Part shown: positions 44,513 to 56,337 of the stretch, in pieces
Layout of the letters: every line of letters begins with the position of its first letter
How positions within the stretch are numbered: position 1 is the stretch's first letter
Assembly: GCA_030433805.1 (NCBI GenBank)
Contig: JARUXA010000015.1
Location: 1 to 64,000 of the forward strand
Reading direction: 5' to 3'
Source of the DNA: Sphingomonas sp. PsM26
GTDB taxonomy: Bacteria; Pseudomonadota; Alphaproteobacteria; Sphingomonadales; Sphingomonadaceae
DNA length: 64,000 bases
Notes under the pieces: generated by a model
The model's database searches: none
Told to the model about the DNA's origin: nothing
Seen by the model: only the letters and a program-made list of their open reading frames with translations
Translations under genes and position numbers: made by a program

Positions 44513-46237
44513 TCAGCGGCGCGAAGTCTGCTCGCGCGGACGTGTGGTTCTGGTCGGCAGCTGCAAGGTCAGCGCTTCTCGCCCGATATCGAGCCCACCG
44601 CCCAGTTCGGAGGCAAGGTTTGCGATCAGCCGCAGCGCAAAGCCGGTGCCGAGCGTTGGTGCACTATCTGCATCGTCCGGTGCGTCCGCGGAGGTCGTCG
44701 CCAGGTCTTCATCGGTATCGCTCGCCAGCCCCCGAGGCCGGTCGAACACCAGACGGATCCGGTCGGGCCCGATTGCGGATACGACCACGCCGATCTGGTC
44801 ACGGGCTCGGGCGGCGGCGACCAGCGTTGCCAGCAACCTGCCGATCAACCGCTCGACCACGCGGCCGTCGCCTGCAATACACAGCGTCTCGTCGAGCCCG
44901 TGCAGCGCAATAGTGGCCCCGCGCAGCGTTGCAAGCGGGGCAAGATCGGTCGCGATCCGATCGAGCATGTCGGTAACCGAGACTCGTTCACCAAGCGGCT
45001 GGCCAGCAACCGTCTCCTCCCGCGCGGCCGTGTCCATGTCCTCGATCGCGCCCAGCAAGTCTGCCGTCTGATGGCGAATATCGGTCGCGTGTTCGCGGTA
45101 GGTCTCGGCGACCGGACCGAGCATCTCGGTTTCGATCATCTCGGCAAAGCCGGCGATCGCGTTGGTCGGCGTGCGCAGTTCGTGGACGAGTTGGCGCAAC
45201 GCATCGGCCACTGCGGACGCGTTGGGCACGGGCGGTGCGGCAAGGTCGTCGGCGTCGGCGCGGCTCGCCGTTCCGCGAAAACCGTTGAAGCCGCCGGTAG
45301 AACCGTCGAACACCGGCCCAGCGCTGATCTGCCAGGTTCCTGCCGCCTCCGACCGTCCGGCGACAAACAGGCGCAAATCCTGGAAATCCGCCCTTGCGCG
45401 GAATGCCTCCGCGACTGCGCCATCGACCCCGGACACCCCCTCCTCGCTGGATGCCTGCGCCAGCGAGATTCCGACGAGCGCCGCCCGCGCTATCCCGTCG
45501 ACCCAGCGGATCGTGCCCGAGGCGTCCGCTTCGAAATCAAATTGATCACTTGGCACACTTTGCTCCGGTGCAGCGGGCCGCGCGCTGCGTTCCGCAAGCG
45601 TGGCGGCGCGCGTACGCTGATAGGCGGCGATCCGCTTGAGCATCTCGGCGATGTCAGACGATCCGCCGGGCGGATTTTCGCCCGCTTGGGCCGGCGTCTC
45701 TGCAACACCAAAGATCGCACCGGCCACCGTCCCCGCGTCGTCGGAGGCGGGGCAACGCATCGTGCGTTCGTCCGGCGCCGCGCCTTCCTCCGCACGGTCG
45801 ACCGTTTCCGGAGGAGCGAGGACGAAATCCACACTGCCGAAGCTTGCCAGCATGGCCACCACTTCCCCCGCAAGATCGCGTCGATGGCGCAGGATCGAGC
45901 GCCCTGTCGGGGACAGAAGCGGCAGCAACTCCGCCCAGTCCGCCGGCGCGAGTTGCGCCCCCCGCAGGACCGGAGCCGCGACCGCGATCTCGTCTTCCGC
46001 GAACACCATCACCAACGCCAGCGGTGGCGCCTCGTCAGCGATCGCGCGTGCACTCGCAGTGCGCACCGGCGGCGGCACCGATCCGCGGATCATCCGCAAC
46101 CGCGCGATGACGTCGTCATTGGCAGGCGCACGTCCGCGCCCGATCAGATCGACCAGCTGCCGCCAGGCGAGTTGCGCACCGATCGGGGAGGTCATGTCGC
46201 CGGACAGGACGGTTTCAAGGCTGTCGTCGAAACGCAA
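44513..46237 (-). CDS. Soluble sensor histidine kinase-like protein with atypical ATPase domain
   Basis: About 574 residues, no membrane segment. The middle part contains a PAS-like region (DFEADASGTIRWVDG...). The H-box is clear: LVHELRTPTNAIAGFAEM, followed by a second helix. In the C-terminal ATPase region, the N-box asparagine is missing (LIGRLLATLVAAA) and no D-x-G-x-G motif is visible, but a G2-type GTGFALRLIANLASELGG remains. TTG at 46237 has GAGGA eight bases upstream; alternatives are TTG at 46300 or ATG at 46195. There is no response regulator beside it. Kinase activity is uncertain; it may act as a phosphotransfer or phosphatase protein. Confidence 0.75.
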   Translation of the reverse strand: MRFDDSLETVLSGDMTSPIGAQLAWRQLVDLIGRGRAPANDDVIARLRMIRGSVPPPVRTASARAIADEAPPLALVMVFAEDEIAVAAPVLRGAQLAPADWAELLPLLSPTGRSILRHRRDLAGEVVAMLASFGSVDFVLAPPETVDRAEEGAAPDERTMRCPASDDAGTVAGAIFGVAETPAQAGENPPGGSSDIAEMLKRIAAYQRTRAATLAERSARPAAPEQSVPSDQFDFEADASGTIRWVDGIARAALVGISLAQASSEEGVSGVDGAVAEAFRARADFQDLRLFVAGRSEAAGTWQISAGPVFDGSTGGFNGFRGTASRADADDLAAPPVPNASAVADALRQLVHELRTPTNAIAGFAEMIETEMLGPVAETYREHATDIRHQTADLLGAIEDMDTAAREETVAGQPLGERVSVTDMLDRIATDLAPLATLRGATIALHGLDETLCIAGDGRVVERLIGRLLATLVAAARARDQIGVVVSAIGPDRIRLVFDRPRGLASDTDEDLATTSADAPDDADSAPTLGTGFALRLIANLASELGGGLDIGREALTLQLPTRTTRPREQTSRR

Positions 46238-46345
46238 AGCGGCAATCCTCGGGGGGGTATCGTTACGGTCGAGCGTTGCACCGGTTCTACGCGCACGCAA
46301 CTGCTTTCGTAACCGAAGATTTTACGACGGAGCAATGTGGGACAA

Positions 46346-46373
46346 TTGCGTTACGCGGTAATTATATTATATC
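46346..46373 (+). promoter_or_regulatory. Candidate promoter of the Lrp-family gene
   Basis: TTGCGT (46346-46351) and TATATC (46368-46373) are 16 bases apart within an A/T-rich stretch unusual for this genome, about 50 bases upstream of the start at 46424. Several alternative -10 positions overlap here. Confidence 0.35.
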
Positions 46374-46423
46374 GCCCGCCAACGACACGATGGCAAACGC
46401 GCTTTGCCAAGGAGCTTTACGTA

Positions 46424-46891
46424 ATGTCCTTTGATTCGATCGACCGACGCATCCTGGAATTGCTGCAGGACGACGGGCGGATGACCAACGTCGATCTCGC
46501 CGAGCGCGTAGGCCTCACCGCGCCGCCGTGTTTGCGCCGTGTACGCGCGCTGGAGGAAGCCGGTGCGATCCGCGGCTACCATGCCGAAATCGACCCGGCA
46601 ACTCTCGGATATCCGATCACCGTGTTCGCAATGGTCAGCCTGCGCAGTCAGGCCGAGCAGGATCTGGCAGCGTTCGAACAGCATGTCGCGACGATCCCGG
46701 AAGTCCGCGAATGCCATATGCTGAACGGCGAGATCGACTTCATCTTGAAGATTGTTGCGAGTGATCTGAAGGGCTTCCAGGAGATCCTGATGACCCAGCT
46801 GACGCCTGCGCCGAACGTCGCGAGCGTCAAGACCTCGCTCACGATCCGGACCGCCAAGTCGCTTCCGGGGATCCCGATCCGTAGCTCCTGA
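46424..46891 (+). CDS. Lrp/AsnC-family transcriptional regulator
   Basis: A 155-residue regulator. It begins MSFDSIDRRILELLQDDGRM with the helix-turn-helix (VGLTAPPCLRRVRALEEAG), then a RAM domain (MLNGEIDFILKIV). It resembles the broad-acting Lrp group more than the divergent Lrp at 23927. The ATG at 46424 follows AAGGAG by about ten bases. The gene ends in a strong terminator shared with the convergent TPR gene. No target can be inferred. Confidence 0.93.
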   Translation: MSFDSIDRRILELLQDDGRMTNVDLAERVGLTAPPCLRRVRALEEAGAIRGYHAEIDPATLGYPITVFAMVSLRSQAEQDLAAFEQHVATIPEVRECHMLNGEIDFILKIVASDLKGFQEILMTQLTPAPNVASVKTSLTIRTAKSLPGIPIRSS

Positions 46892-46907
46892 ACCCGCAAC
46901 GAACACG

Positions 46908-46941
46908 AAAAAGGGCGGCCCGAACGGACCGCCCTTTTTTA
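46908..46941. terminator. Bidirectional Rho-independent terminator
   Basis: A run of A, then GGGCGGCCC and GGACCGCCC (one mismatch) around a short loop, then six T. It ends both the Lrp gene and the convergent TPR gene. Confidence 0.9.
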
Positions 46942-46959
46942 TTGTTCGCCGTTGAAGCG

Positions 46960-48240
46960 TTACGCCGCAGGCGGTGCCGCGACATAAGTCTGCCACAGCC
47001 GTGCGATCGACTTGTTGGGCTCGCTGGCGACCTTGGCGAGTGCCGCCTTGGCCCCTTCCTTGTCACCCGACAGCGCGAGCGCCATGCCGAGGTGCAGGCT
47101 GTTGCGATCCGCGTCGGTCGGGCCCTTGCTCTCGGCCAGACGGTACATTTCGACCGCCTTGGTGTAGTTGCGCGACCCGAAATACGCGTCGCCCGCTTGC
47201 CCGGCGAGATCACCCTTGGCAGCTGCCTGGGCGTTCTTTTCCTTGGTCGCCGCTGGCGTGCTGCCCGCGATGCCGGTCTTGGCGAGACCGGACAGTTCCT
47301 TGCCGAGGACGTTGGTCGCCGGAACGACGTTCGCGGCAGCGCCCTCGTCGAGCACGACCTTCGCTTCGTTCGGCAGACCGACCTTCAGCGCCGAATCAGC
47401 GTACTGCAGATATTCGGTCTGGCCAGCCTGGCTCTTGGTCGCCCACATCAGGCGGAACAGGTCGACGCGGTTCTTGCTATACTTGGCGGCGTTCGGACCC
47501 TGGAAGCCGAACGTGTAGATCGCCGCGCGCCAGTTCTGCTTGGTGCCGTAATGCGAGAGCCAGCCTGCGGTCCACGCATCGCCCGCTTCGTCCTTGCCGG
47601 CCTTGTACAGACGCGTGAACGCATATTTGTACCAAGCTTCCGGCGGCACGCGACCAGCGGCTTCCTCTGCCTTGACCGCCTGGTCGAGTGCTGCGACGCC
47701 ACCGTCGACGTCACCCGCCTCGACCTTCGACCGCGCCATGTTGAGCAGCAGATCGGCGTCGGTGTATCCAAGGTCCTTCGCCTTCTGATAGCCAGCAGCC
47801 GCTTCGGCATACTTCTTCTGCGTGAAGGACAGGCCGGCGCGCTCGTTGGTGCGGATCGCGACTTCGTTCTTCGGCGTCGCCGGGTTGGCGATCAGCGCGT
47901 CGAGCATCGGCGCAAGCGCGGCTGCACGCTGGGCGTCGGTCTGGCCCGTGCTCTGTGCGTTGACGAGCGCGAGACGCAGGCTGCTCGCGATGTACTTCTC
48001 GTAATCCGACTTGGCGGCCGCATCCATCGCGGCGATGCTCGCCTCAGCCTTCGGGAGATCCTTCGGCGTTGCTTCCAGCGCGGCCTTCGCCGTCACGAAA
48101 CCATCGCGAACTTCCTTGGAAATCGTCGGCCCGGCCGCTGCTTCTTCCTTCTTCTTCGCAAACGCGGGCGCAATCAGCGCAGCACCGTTGATCGAGACGA
48201 CAAGCGCCCCGGCCAGTGCAATCTTCGAAACCTTCTTCAT
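46960..48240 (-). CDS. Exported TPR-like repeat protein
   Basis: A 426-residue protein with a signal peptide to about residue 28 (ALIAPAFA). The rest is alanine-rich helical repeats; TPR-like units are evident around KKYAEAAAGYQKAKDLGY and RNYTKAVEMYRLAESKG. It is probably periplasmic and a protein-protein interaction scaffold. No catalytic motif seen. The ATG at 48240 follows AGGAG by about nine bases. Divergent from yaaA. Similar proteins seem common in sphingomonads, but I cannot name a function. Confidence 0.8.
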   Translation of the reverse strand: MKKVSKIALAGALVVSINGAALIAPAFAKKKEEAAAGPTISKEVRDGFVTAKAALEATPKDLPKAEASIAAMDAAAKSDYEKYIASSLRLALVNAQSTGQTDAQRAAALAPMLDALIANPATPKNEVAIRTNERAGLSFTQKKYAEAAAGYQKAKDLGYTDADLLLNMARSKVEAGDVDGGVAALDQAVKAEEAAGRVPPEAWYKYAFTRLYKAGKDEAGDAWTAGWLSHYGTKQNWRAAIYTFGFQGPNAAKYSKNRVDLFRLMWATKSQAGQTEYLQYADSALKVGLPNEAKVVLDEGAAANVVPATNVLGKELSGLAKTGIAGSTPAATKEKNAQAAAKGDLAGQAGDAYFGSRNYTKAVEMYRLAESKGPTDADRNSLHLGMALALSGDKEGAKAALAKVASEPNKSIARLWQTYVAAPPAA

Positions 48241-48437
48241 CGCCGAACTCTCCTCATGCCTCGAAAGGGCAACCTTGCGGGGGAAATGCCAAGCCGCTCT
48301 AGCGCCACGGGTACCACCGTCAAGCGACGCCGATTGCGGCCACCGGGCTGAACAACGCTTGAACTCGCTGAGGTTCCCTTCCGAAACGGTGCGCAACACT
48401 TTGACGCGCGAAGGACGCGGGGCTACCGCCGCAAACG

Positions 48438-49190
48438 ATGATTGCCCTGCTCTCCCCCGCCAAAACGCTCGATTACGACAGTGCGCTGCCGCCGATCGAA
48501 CCGACCCGCCCACAGTTCGAAAGCGAGGCGCAAACGCTCGCAAAAGCGGCCGCGCATCTGTCGCAAAAACGCTTGTCCGAATTGATGAGCATTTCACCGA
48601 AACTGGCCAAACTCAACGCCGACCGCTTCGCCACCTTCGCCGATTCGCCCGAGCGGCCCGCACTGTTCGCGTTCGCAGGTGACGTCTATACCGGCCTCGA
48701 GGCCGCCACCCTCGATGCCCCCGCGCTCGACTTCGCGCAGGATCATGTCCGCCTGTTGTCCGGGCTCTACGGCTTGCTCCGCCCGTTCGACGCGATGCGT
48801 CCGTATCGCCTCGAAATGGGCACGCGCTGGGCGCCGCGGCGCAAGTCGCTGTATGACTGGTGGGGCGACCGGATCGCGGCTGCGGTGCGCGATACCGTCG
48901 CCGAGGAAGGATCGGGCGTCGTCCTCAACCTCGCCAGCCAGGAGTATTTCCATGCCGTCGCCGACAAGCTGGAGGATGTGCGCGTGATCGATGTCGATTT
49001 CCGCGAACCCGGCCCCGATGGCCCCCGCTTCGTCAGTTTCCACGCCAAGAAGGCGCGCGGCATGGTCGCGCGCTGGCTGTGCGAACACCGGATCACCGAT
49101 ATCGAGGCTATGAAGGGGTTCGACAGCGACGGCTATCGCTACGACGCGGACGAAAGCACCGCGGATCGCTGGAGGTTCACCCGCGCATGA
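48438..49190 (+). CDS. yaaA: Peroxide stress protein YaaA
   Basis: A 250-residue protein matching YaaA (DUF328): N-terminal MIALLSPAKTLDYD, the SGLYGLLRPFDAMRPYRLEMG block and C-terminal KKARGMVARWL and GF-x-SDGY segments. In E. coli YaaA lowers free iron during H2O2 stress and binds DNA. Length is typical. Its stop overlaps the start of the SDR gene as ATGA, so the two are co-translated. Confidence 0.95.
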   Translation: MIALLSPAKTLDYDSALPPIEPTRPQFESEAQTLAKAAAHLSQKRLSELMSISPKLAKLNADRFATFADSPERPALFAFAGDVYTGLEAATLDAPALDFAQDHVRLLSGLYGLLRPFDAMRPYRLEMGTRWAPRRKSLYDWWGDRIAAAVRDTVAEEGSGVVLNLASQEYFHAVADKLEDVRVIDVDFREPGPDGPRFVSFHAKKARGMVARWLCEHRITDIEAMKGFDSDGYRYDADESTADRWRFTRA

Positions 49191-49882
49191 CATCGGCTGT
49201 CATCATCGGCGCATCCGGCGGGATCGGCGCGGCGCTGGAAGCAGCGCTTCTCGACGAAGGCGCTTTCGACCACGTCTATGGCTTCGCACGGTCGCGCGAG
49301 GGCGATCTCCATCTCGACCTGGAGAACGAAGCCACGATCGCTGCAGCCGCGGCCCATGTCGCCAAGGGCCCTGCCCCTACCCTGCTCATCGTTGCGACCG
49401 GCCTGTTGCACGAAGGCGAACGCGGCCCCGAGAAGGCGCTGCGCGAGCTCGATCCCGCCTGGCTCGCGCGTGCCTTCGCGATCAACGCGATCGGCCCGGC
49501 GATCGTCGCCAAGCATTTCCTCCCGGTCATGCCCAGGACCGGACGCTGCGTCTTCGCCGCACTCTCGGCGCGCGTGGGGAGTATCTCCGACAACAAGCTG
49601 GGCGGCTGGTACGGGTATCGCGCCGCCAAGGCTGCGCTCAACCAGCTGATCCGGACCGCCGCGATCGAGGAAAAGCGCCGCAACGACCGCGCGATCGTCG
49701 TCGGCCTGCACCCCGGCACCGTGAACACCGCGCTGTCCAAGCCGTTTCAGGGCAATGTCCAGCCGGGACGCTTGTTCGATACCGAGCGTGCCGCGTTGCA
49801 ATTGCTCGATACGATCGAAGGATTGAAGGTTCCCGATAGCGGCAAGCTGTTCGATTATGAGGGCGGAGAAGTCCCCTTCTGA
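49187..49882 (+). CDS. Short-chain dehydrogenase/reductase (SDR)
   Basis: A 231-residue SDR. The cofactor site is GASGGIG, the catalytic residues are Ser (AALSARVGS) and YxxxK in YGYRAAKAAL, and the Asn of the tetrad is in NAIGP. The C-terminal HPGTVNTALSKPF segment occurs in the CsgA-like or YciK-like group. Substrate unknown. It is coupled to yaaA by an ATGA overlap, which suggests a stress-linked role (inference only). Confidence 0.92.
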   Translation: MTSAVIIGASGGIGAALEAALLDEGAFDHVYGFARSREGDLHLDLENEATIAAAAAHVAKGPAPTLLIVATGLLHEGERGPEKALRELDPAWLARAFAINAIGPAIVAKHFLPVMPRTGRCVFAALSARVGSISDNKLGGWYGYRAAKAALNQLIRTAAIEEKRRNDRAIVVGLHPGTVNTALSKPFQGNVQPGRLFDTERAALQLLDTIEGLKVPDSGKLFDYEGGEVPF

Positions 49883-49971
49883 TCGTTTCGGATGCCGCTC
49901 GGGGGTGGCATTCACCCGCACGACCCGCTAGGGTTGTCGCAATCCCGTAACACAGCCTAAGGCGCCGCAAA

Positions 49972-52739
<2,768 letters not shown>

Positions 52740-52743
<4 letters not shown>

Positions 52744-53096
52744 GTGACCTGCCCCTTACCGCGTACAAGGTGCTGACCGCCGAGCAGATGACGACGCTGG
52801 AAACGGACGGGTCGTTCGCCGGTGCGCCGGTCGACCTTTCCGATGGCTACATCCATCTCTCGACGGCGGATCAACTCACCGAAACCGTCGACAAGCATTT
52901 CGCCGGGCAAGGCGGTTTGCATGTCGCAGCGGTCGATCTCGGATCGTTCGGCACAAGCCTGAAGTGGGAAGAGTCGCGCGGCGGGCAGCTGTTCCCGCAT
53001 CTTTACGGCGGGCCGCTACTGCTCGAGACGGTGATTGCCTACGGTCCGTTGACGCGTGACGAGAATGGCAAGGTGGCCCTGCCCGTCGCGGGCTGA
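52740..53096 (+). CDS. DUF952 family protein
   Basis: A 118-residue soluble protein. AYKVLTAEQM, DGYIHLSTADQL and FPHLYGGPL are typical DUF952 segments. The family has no established function; it shares a fold related to ADP-ribosyl transferases and tRNA 2'-phosphotransferases. It is translationally coupled to gyrA by ATGA. Confidence 0.92.
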
Positions 53097-53114
53097 GGGC
53101 CGCCAACCGTCACC

Positions 53115-53549
53115 CTAATCCACATACAGGTCGACGACCTCGGCCCCCTGTGCCTCCGCCTCCAGCAACAGCGTACGGTGGCAATGGCGGGGGTCGCGTT
53201 CGTAGCATAGCAACGCGCTAGGCCGTTCCGCCGCGAGTTCGAGCATCCGTGCCGCCTGCACCTGCGCCTCGGGAAGCTCGAGCTGGTCGGCGTAGACCGC
53301 CTCGAGCGTTGCCACGTCGCCCTTCTTGGCCGCATCGCGCCCCGCCTTGGGCGTGCCCAGCGCCTTCAGGTGGACATAGTCGATCCCGACGGTTGCAAGC
53401 GACGCAGCCAGCGACGTCTTGGAGAACCCCGGCCGCCGCGACAAGGGTAGAGCGCGAACGTCGATGATGCGGACGACTCCCGCCTTGGTGAGCGCGGACA
53501 GGAACCCGTCCATCGTCGCGGCCTCATAGCCGATCGTGAAGATTTTCAT
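53115..53549 (-). CDS. DUF488 family protein
   Basis: A 144-residue protein starting MKIFTIGYEAATMDGF, with IDVRALPLSRRPGFSKT and the C-terminal CYERDPRHCHR motif, all characteristic of DUF488. The conserved Cys/His/Arg suggests a phosphate or nucleotide-related active site, but function is unknown. ATG at 53549. Convergent with DUF952 (18-base gap) and divergent from trmFO. Confidence 0.92.
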   Translation of the reverse strand: MKIFTIGYEAATMDGFLSALTKAGVVRIIDVRALPLSRRPGFSKTSLAASLATVGIDYVHLKALGTPKAGRDAAKKGDVATLEAVYADQLELPEAQVQAARMLELAAERPSALLCYERDPRHCHRTLLLEAEAQGAEVVDLYVD

Positions 53550-53681
53550 GCAAGGCGTTCCTGATCGAGCGACGAACCGTGCCGCCAATAGCCATATGGT
53601 ATCGTGGGTTACCCGGTCGCAAGCACCCCGACCTGCGGAGGAATGGTTGACCGGTGTGCCGTGATCGCCAAAGAGACCGGC

Positions 53682-55013
53682 ATGACACAGGACATTCATA
53701 TCATCGGCGGCGGCCTCGCCGGGTCTGAGGCCGCATGGCAGCTCGCCGAGGCGGGCTTCAAGGTCCGGCTTTCGGAAATGCGCGGCGCGCCCGCGGACCG
53801 TGGCGGCGAAATGACGCCCGCGCATCAGACCGACGGGCTGGCCGAACTGGTCTGCTCGAACAGCTTTCGATCGGACGATGCGGACAGCAATGCGGTCGGC
53901 CTGATCCACCAGGAGATGCGGACGCTGGGATCGCTGATCCTGCGCGAGGCTGACATCCACAAGGTCCCCGCCGGATCCGCGCTCGCGGTCGATCGCGACG
54001 GTTTCTCGGCTGGCGTGACCGCGGCGCTGGAGGGGCATCCCAACATCACGGTCGTGCGGGAACGCGTGGACACGCTGCCGGACACGCCCGTGATCGTCGC
54101 GACCGGCCCACTGACCGCGGCCGGGCTCGCGTCGAGCATCGGATCCGCGACGGGTGCCGATTCGCTCGCGTTCTTCGATGCGATCGCGCCGATCGTCCAT
54201 TTCGACAGCATCAACATGGAGACCGCGTGGTTCCAGTCGCGCTGGAACAAGGGCGAAGGCAAGGACTACATCAACTGCGCGCTTAACCAGGAGCAGTATA
54301 TCGCCTTCCACACCGGGCTGATCGAGGGCGAGAAGACCGAGTTCAAAGAATGGGAGCAGAACACCCCCTATTTCGAAGGCTGCATGCCCATCGAAGTCGC
54401 GGCCTCGCGCGGGGTCGATACGCTGCGCTACGGGCCGATGAAGCCGGTTGGCCTCGATGATCCGCGCACCGGGCGCTGGCCCTATGCGGTCGTGCAGTTG
54501 CGGCAGGACAATGCCAGCGGAACGCTGTGGAACATCGTCGGCTTCCAGACCAAGCTCAAGCATTCCGAACAGGTCCGCCTGTTCCGTACGATCCCGGGCC
54601 TCGAGAATGCCGAGTTCGCGCGGCTGGGTGGTCTGCACCGCAACACCTTCATTCGCTCGCCCGAATTGCTCGACCCGACGCTGCGGCTGAAGTCGCGCCC
54701 GAACGTCCGCTTCGCCGGACAGATCACCGGCTGCGAAGGCTATGTCGAAAGTGCTGCGGTCGGGCTGATGGCGGGGCGGTTTGCAGTCGCCGAACTGGGC
54801 GGTCGCGCAATGACGCCGCCCCCCGTGACGACCGCGCTCGGCGCGCTGCTGCATCACATCACCGGTGCGGCCGTCGCGGATACCTATCAGCCGATGAACG
54901 TCAACTTCGGGCTGTTCCCGCCGATCCCCGGGCGGACCAAGAAGGCCGATCGCAAGAAGATGTACACCGACCGTGCGCGCACCGCGCTTGGCGACTGGCT
55001 CGCGGTGGCGTGA
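53682..55013 (+). CDS. trmFO: Methylenetetrahydrofolate-tRNA-(uracil-54-C5)-methyltransferase
   Basis: A 443-residue flavoprotein that makes 5-methyluridine at tRNA position 54, using methylenetetrahydrofolate and FAD. The FAD site is [13 protein letters not shown] at the N-terminus; [16 protein letters not shown] and [13 protein letters not shown] are family signatures. Length is typical. ATG at 53682 ([10 protein letters not shown]) fits the family; the longer in-frame version is not protein-like. It ends four bases from the convergent EF-hand gene. Confidence 0.95.
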   Translation: MTQDIHIIGGGLAGSEAAWQLAEAGFKVRLSEMRGAPADRGGEMTPAHQTDGLAELVCSNSFRSDDADSNAVGLIHQEMRTLGSLILREADIHKVPAGSALAVDRDGFSAGVTAALEGHPNITVVRERVDTLPDTPVIVATGPLTAAGLASSIGSATGADSLAFFDAIAPIVHFDSINMETAWFQSRWNKGEGKDYINCALNQEQYIAFHTGLIEGEKTEFKEWEQNTPYFEGCMPIEVAASRGVDTLRYGPMKPVGLDDPRTGRWPYAVVQLRQDNASGTLWNIVGFQTKLKHSEQVRLFRTIPGLENAEFARLGGLHRNTFIRSPELLDPTLRLKSRPNVRFAGQITGCEGYVESAAVGLMAGRFAVAELGGRAMTPPPVTTALGALLHHITGAAVADTYQPMNVNFGLFPPIPGRTKKADRKKMYTDRARTALGDWLAVA

Positions 55014-55017
55014 CCGC

Positions 55018-55485
55018 TCAGCCGTCGTCGCCGGAGGCGGCGGCGGCAGATGGCGGACAGTCGCGCCGGATCCGGGGCGGCTTGCGCTTCGGTGCGGTCG
55101 CCGCGAATTCGGTGGGCGTCATGCTCCCCGACTTGTCCTTGTCCGCTTCGGCGAACCGGGCCTCGGTCTTGACCGCCCATTCGTCGAACGACAGCGCGCC
55201 ATCATGGTTGGCGTCGAGCCGCACGAACGCCTTGCGCCGCGGTGCCAGATACTCCTCGCGCGCGACCGATCCGTTGCTGTCCTGATCGTAGCGATCGAAC
55301 CGCCTCGCCGCGCGGGTCTGTTCGCTCGCGGCAGGCGCCACGTCGGGCAGTCCCGGTCCCTCCCCGCCTTGCACCAGCGCCGCCTGCGGTAGTGCAGCGA
55401 CCGAGCGCGCATTGCGATTGAGCAGCAACACCCCTGCCGTGACCAACGCAAGCGTCGCCAGGCACCCCACGATATACCGCCACAT
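55018..55485 (-). CDS. Membrane-anchored EF-hand protein
   Basis: A 155-residue protein. An N-terminal hydrophobic anchor (about residues 3-22) is followed by three EF-hand-type loops: DQDSNGSVAREE, DANHDGALSFDE and DKDKSGSMTPTE. It is probably a periplasmic calcium-binding protein held in the inner membrane. No partner is evident. It starts 57 bases downstream of the phytoene-synthase-like gene end, on the same strand. Confidence 0.88.
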   Translation of the reverse strand: MWRYIVGCLATLALVTAGVLLLNRNARSVAALPQAALVQGGEGPGLPDVAPAASEQTRAARRFDRYDQDSNGSVAREEYLAPRRKAFVRLDANHDGALSFDEWAVKTEARFAEADKDKSGSMTPTEFAATAPKRKPPRIRRDCPPSAAAASGDDG

Positions 55486-55542
55486 CTGCTATCCCCCCTG
55501 TCCCCGCCCTAAAGCTATCGGGTTTGCAGGCGCCGGGAAAGC

Positions 55543-56214
55543 CTATCGCCCCGAAAGCCGATGCCAGGCGAGCCGCGCAACCCGCGCCGGCGAGGTGGTC
55601 GGCGCTGCCGCACCGGCGGGTGTGGCCAAATCCATACGGGCGCTCAGCGTCATCGCACCGAGCGACCGGACCGAGCCGCTCCAGCGGACACGCATCGCAT
55701 CGTGCAGCGCGGCCCCGGCCAGTTCGCGCGGCAACGCCGCCGCGCCGGCATCGCGCGAATGCCGGGCAAGATCGGCAAGCGCCCACCCCGCCCCGGCGCG
55801 GTCGAGCGGATCACGCGGGCCTGCCCCCAGGATTCTGCCTGCCAGCACGAACAGCCTCCCGCCCCGCTGTGCCGCATAGAGATCGAGCATCGCGGCATCG
55901 AGCGGATCGGGTTCCAGCAGAACCTCCCAGCCGTCGATCATCCCGGCCAGATCCGCCCCGCTGACACCACGCGCCACCACTTCCGCTGCCAGCGCGCGCA
56001 GCACCGGTTGCGCGGGCGGCGGTGCGGTGTCGAACGCGGTGAGCGCTTCATGCCACCAGGTCAGCCGCATCTGCCCCACCATCGGTTCCCGCGTGGTCCG
56101 CAGGATCTGGCCAAGCGTCTCGTCGAGCGTGAACAATGCCTCCACCCCGGCCCGCAAATCCACGGGTGCATAGGACAGCGCGAGCGCCTGTTCGGGATGT
56201 TGCGCGCCGTTCAC
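55543..56214 (-). CDS. Short squalene/phytoene synthase-family protein
   Basis: A 223-residue protein related to the squalene/phytoene synthase fold by its MRLTWWHEAL segment and the DLARHSRDAG region. It lacks the two clear Asp-rich substrate motifs and is about 60-80 residues shorter than phytoene synthases. It therefore resembles the non-catalytic NDUFAF6-like branch more than a carotenoid enzyme. GTG start at 56214 with GGGGGAA upstream. Divergent from the TadG gene. Function uncertain. Confidence 0.7.
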   Translation of the reverse strand: MNGAQHPEQALALSYAPVDLRAGVEALFTLDETLGQILRTTREPMVGQMRLTWWHEALTAFDTAPPPAQPVLRALAAEVVARGVSGADLAGMIDGWEVLLEPDPLDAAMLDLYAAQRGGRLFVLAGRILGAGPRDPLDRAGAGWALADLARHSRDAGAAALPRELAGAALHDAMRVRWSGSVRSLGAMTLSARMDLATPAGAAAPTTSPARVARLAWHRLSGR

Positions 56215-56337
56215 AGAGTTCCCCCGGAATGCAGATGGTTAGCGCGCCTTAACCATGATCGATCACGCGCGATTATCCCCTTCTGCGGCATAGCGCAGGC
56301 TGAAGCGTGCGAATGCGTAACAAGGGACGAAGGCAGC

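Noticed and set aside
44375..46312. Plus-strand frame of 645 codons opposite the kinase-like gene
   Set aside because: The minus strand shows an H-box and PAS-like features; this strand shows none.
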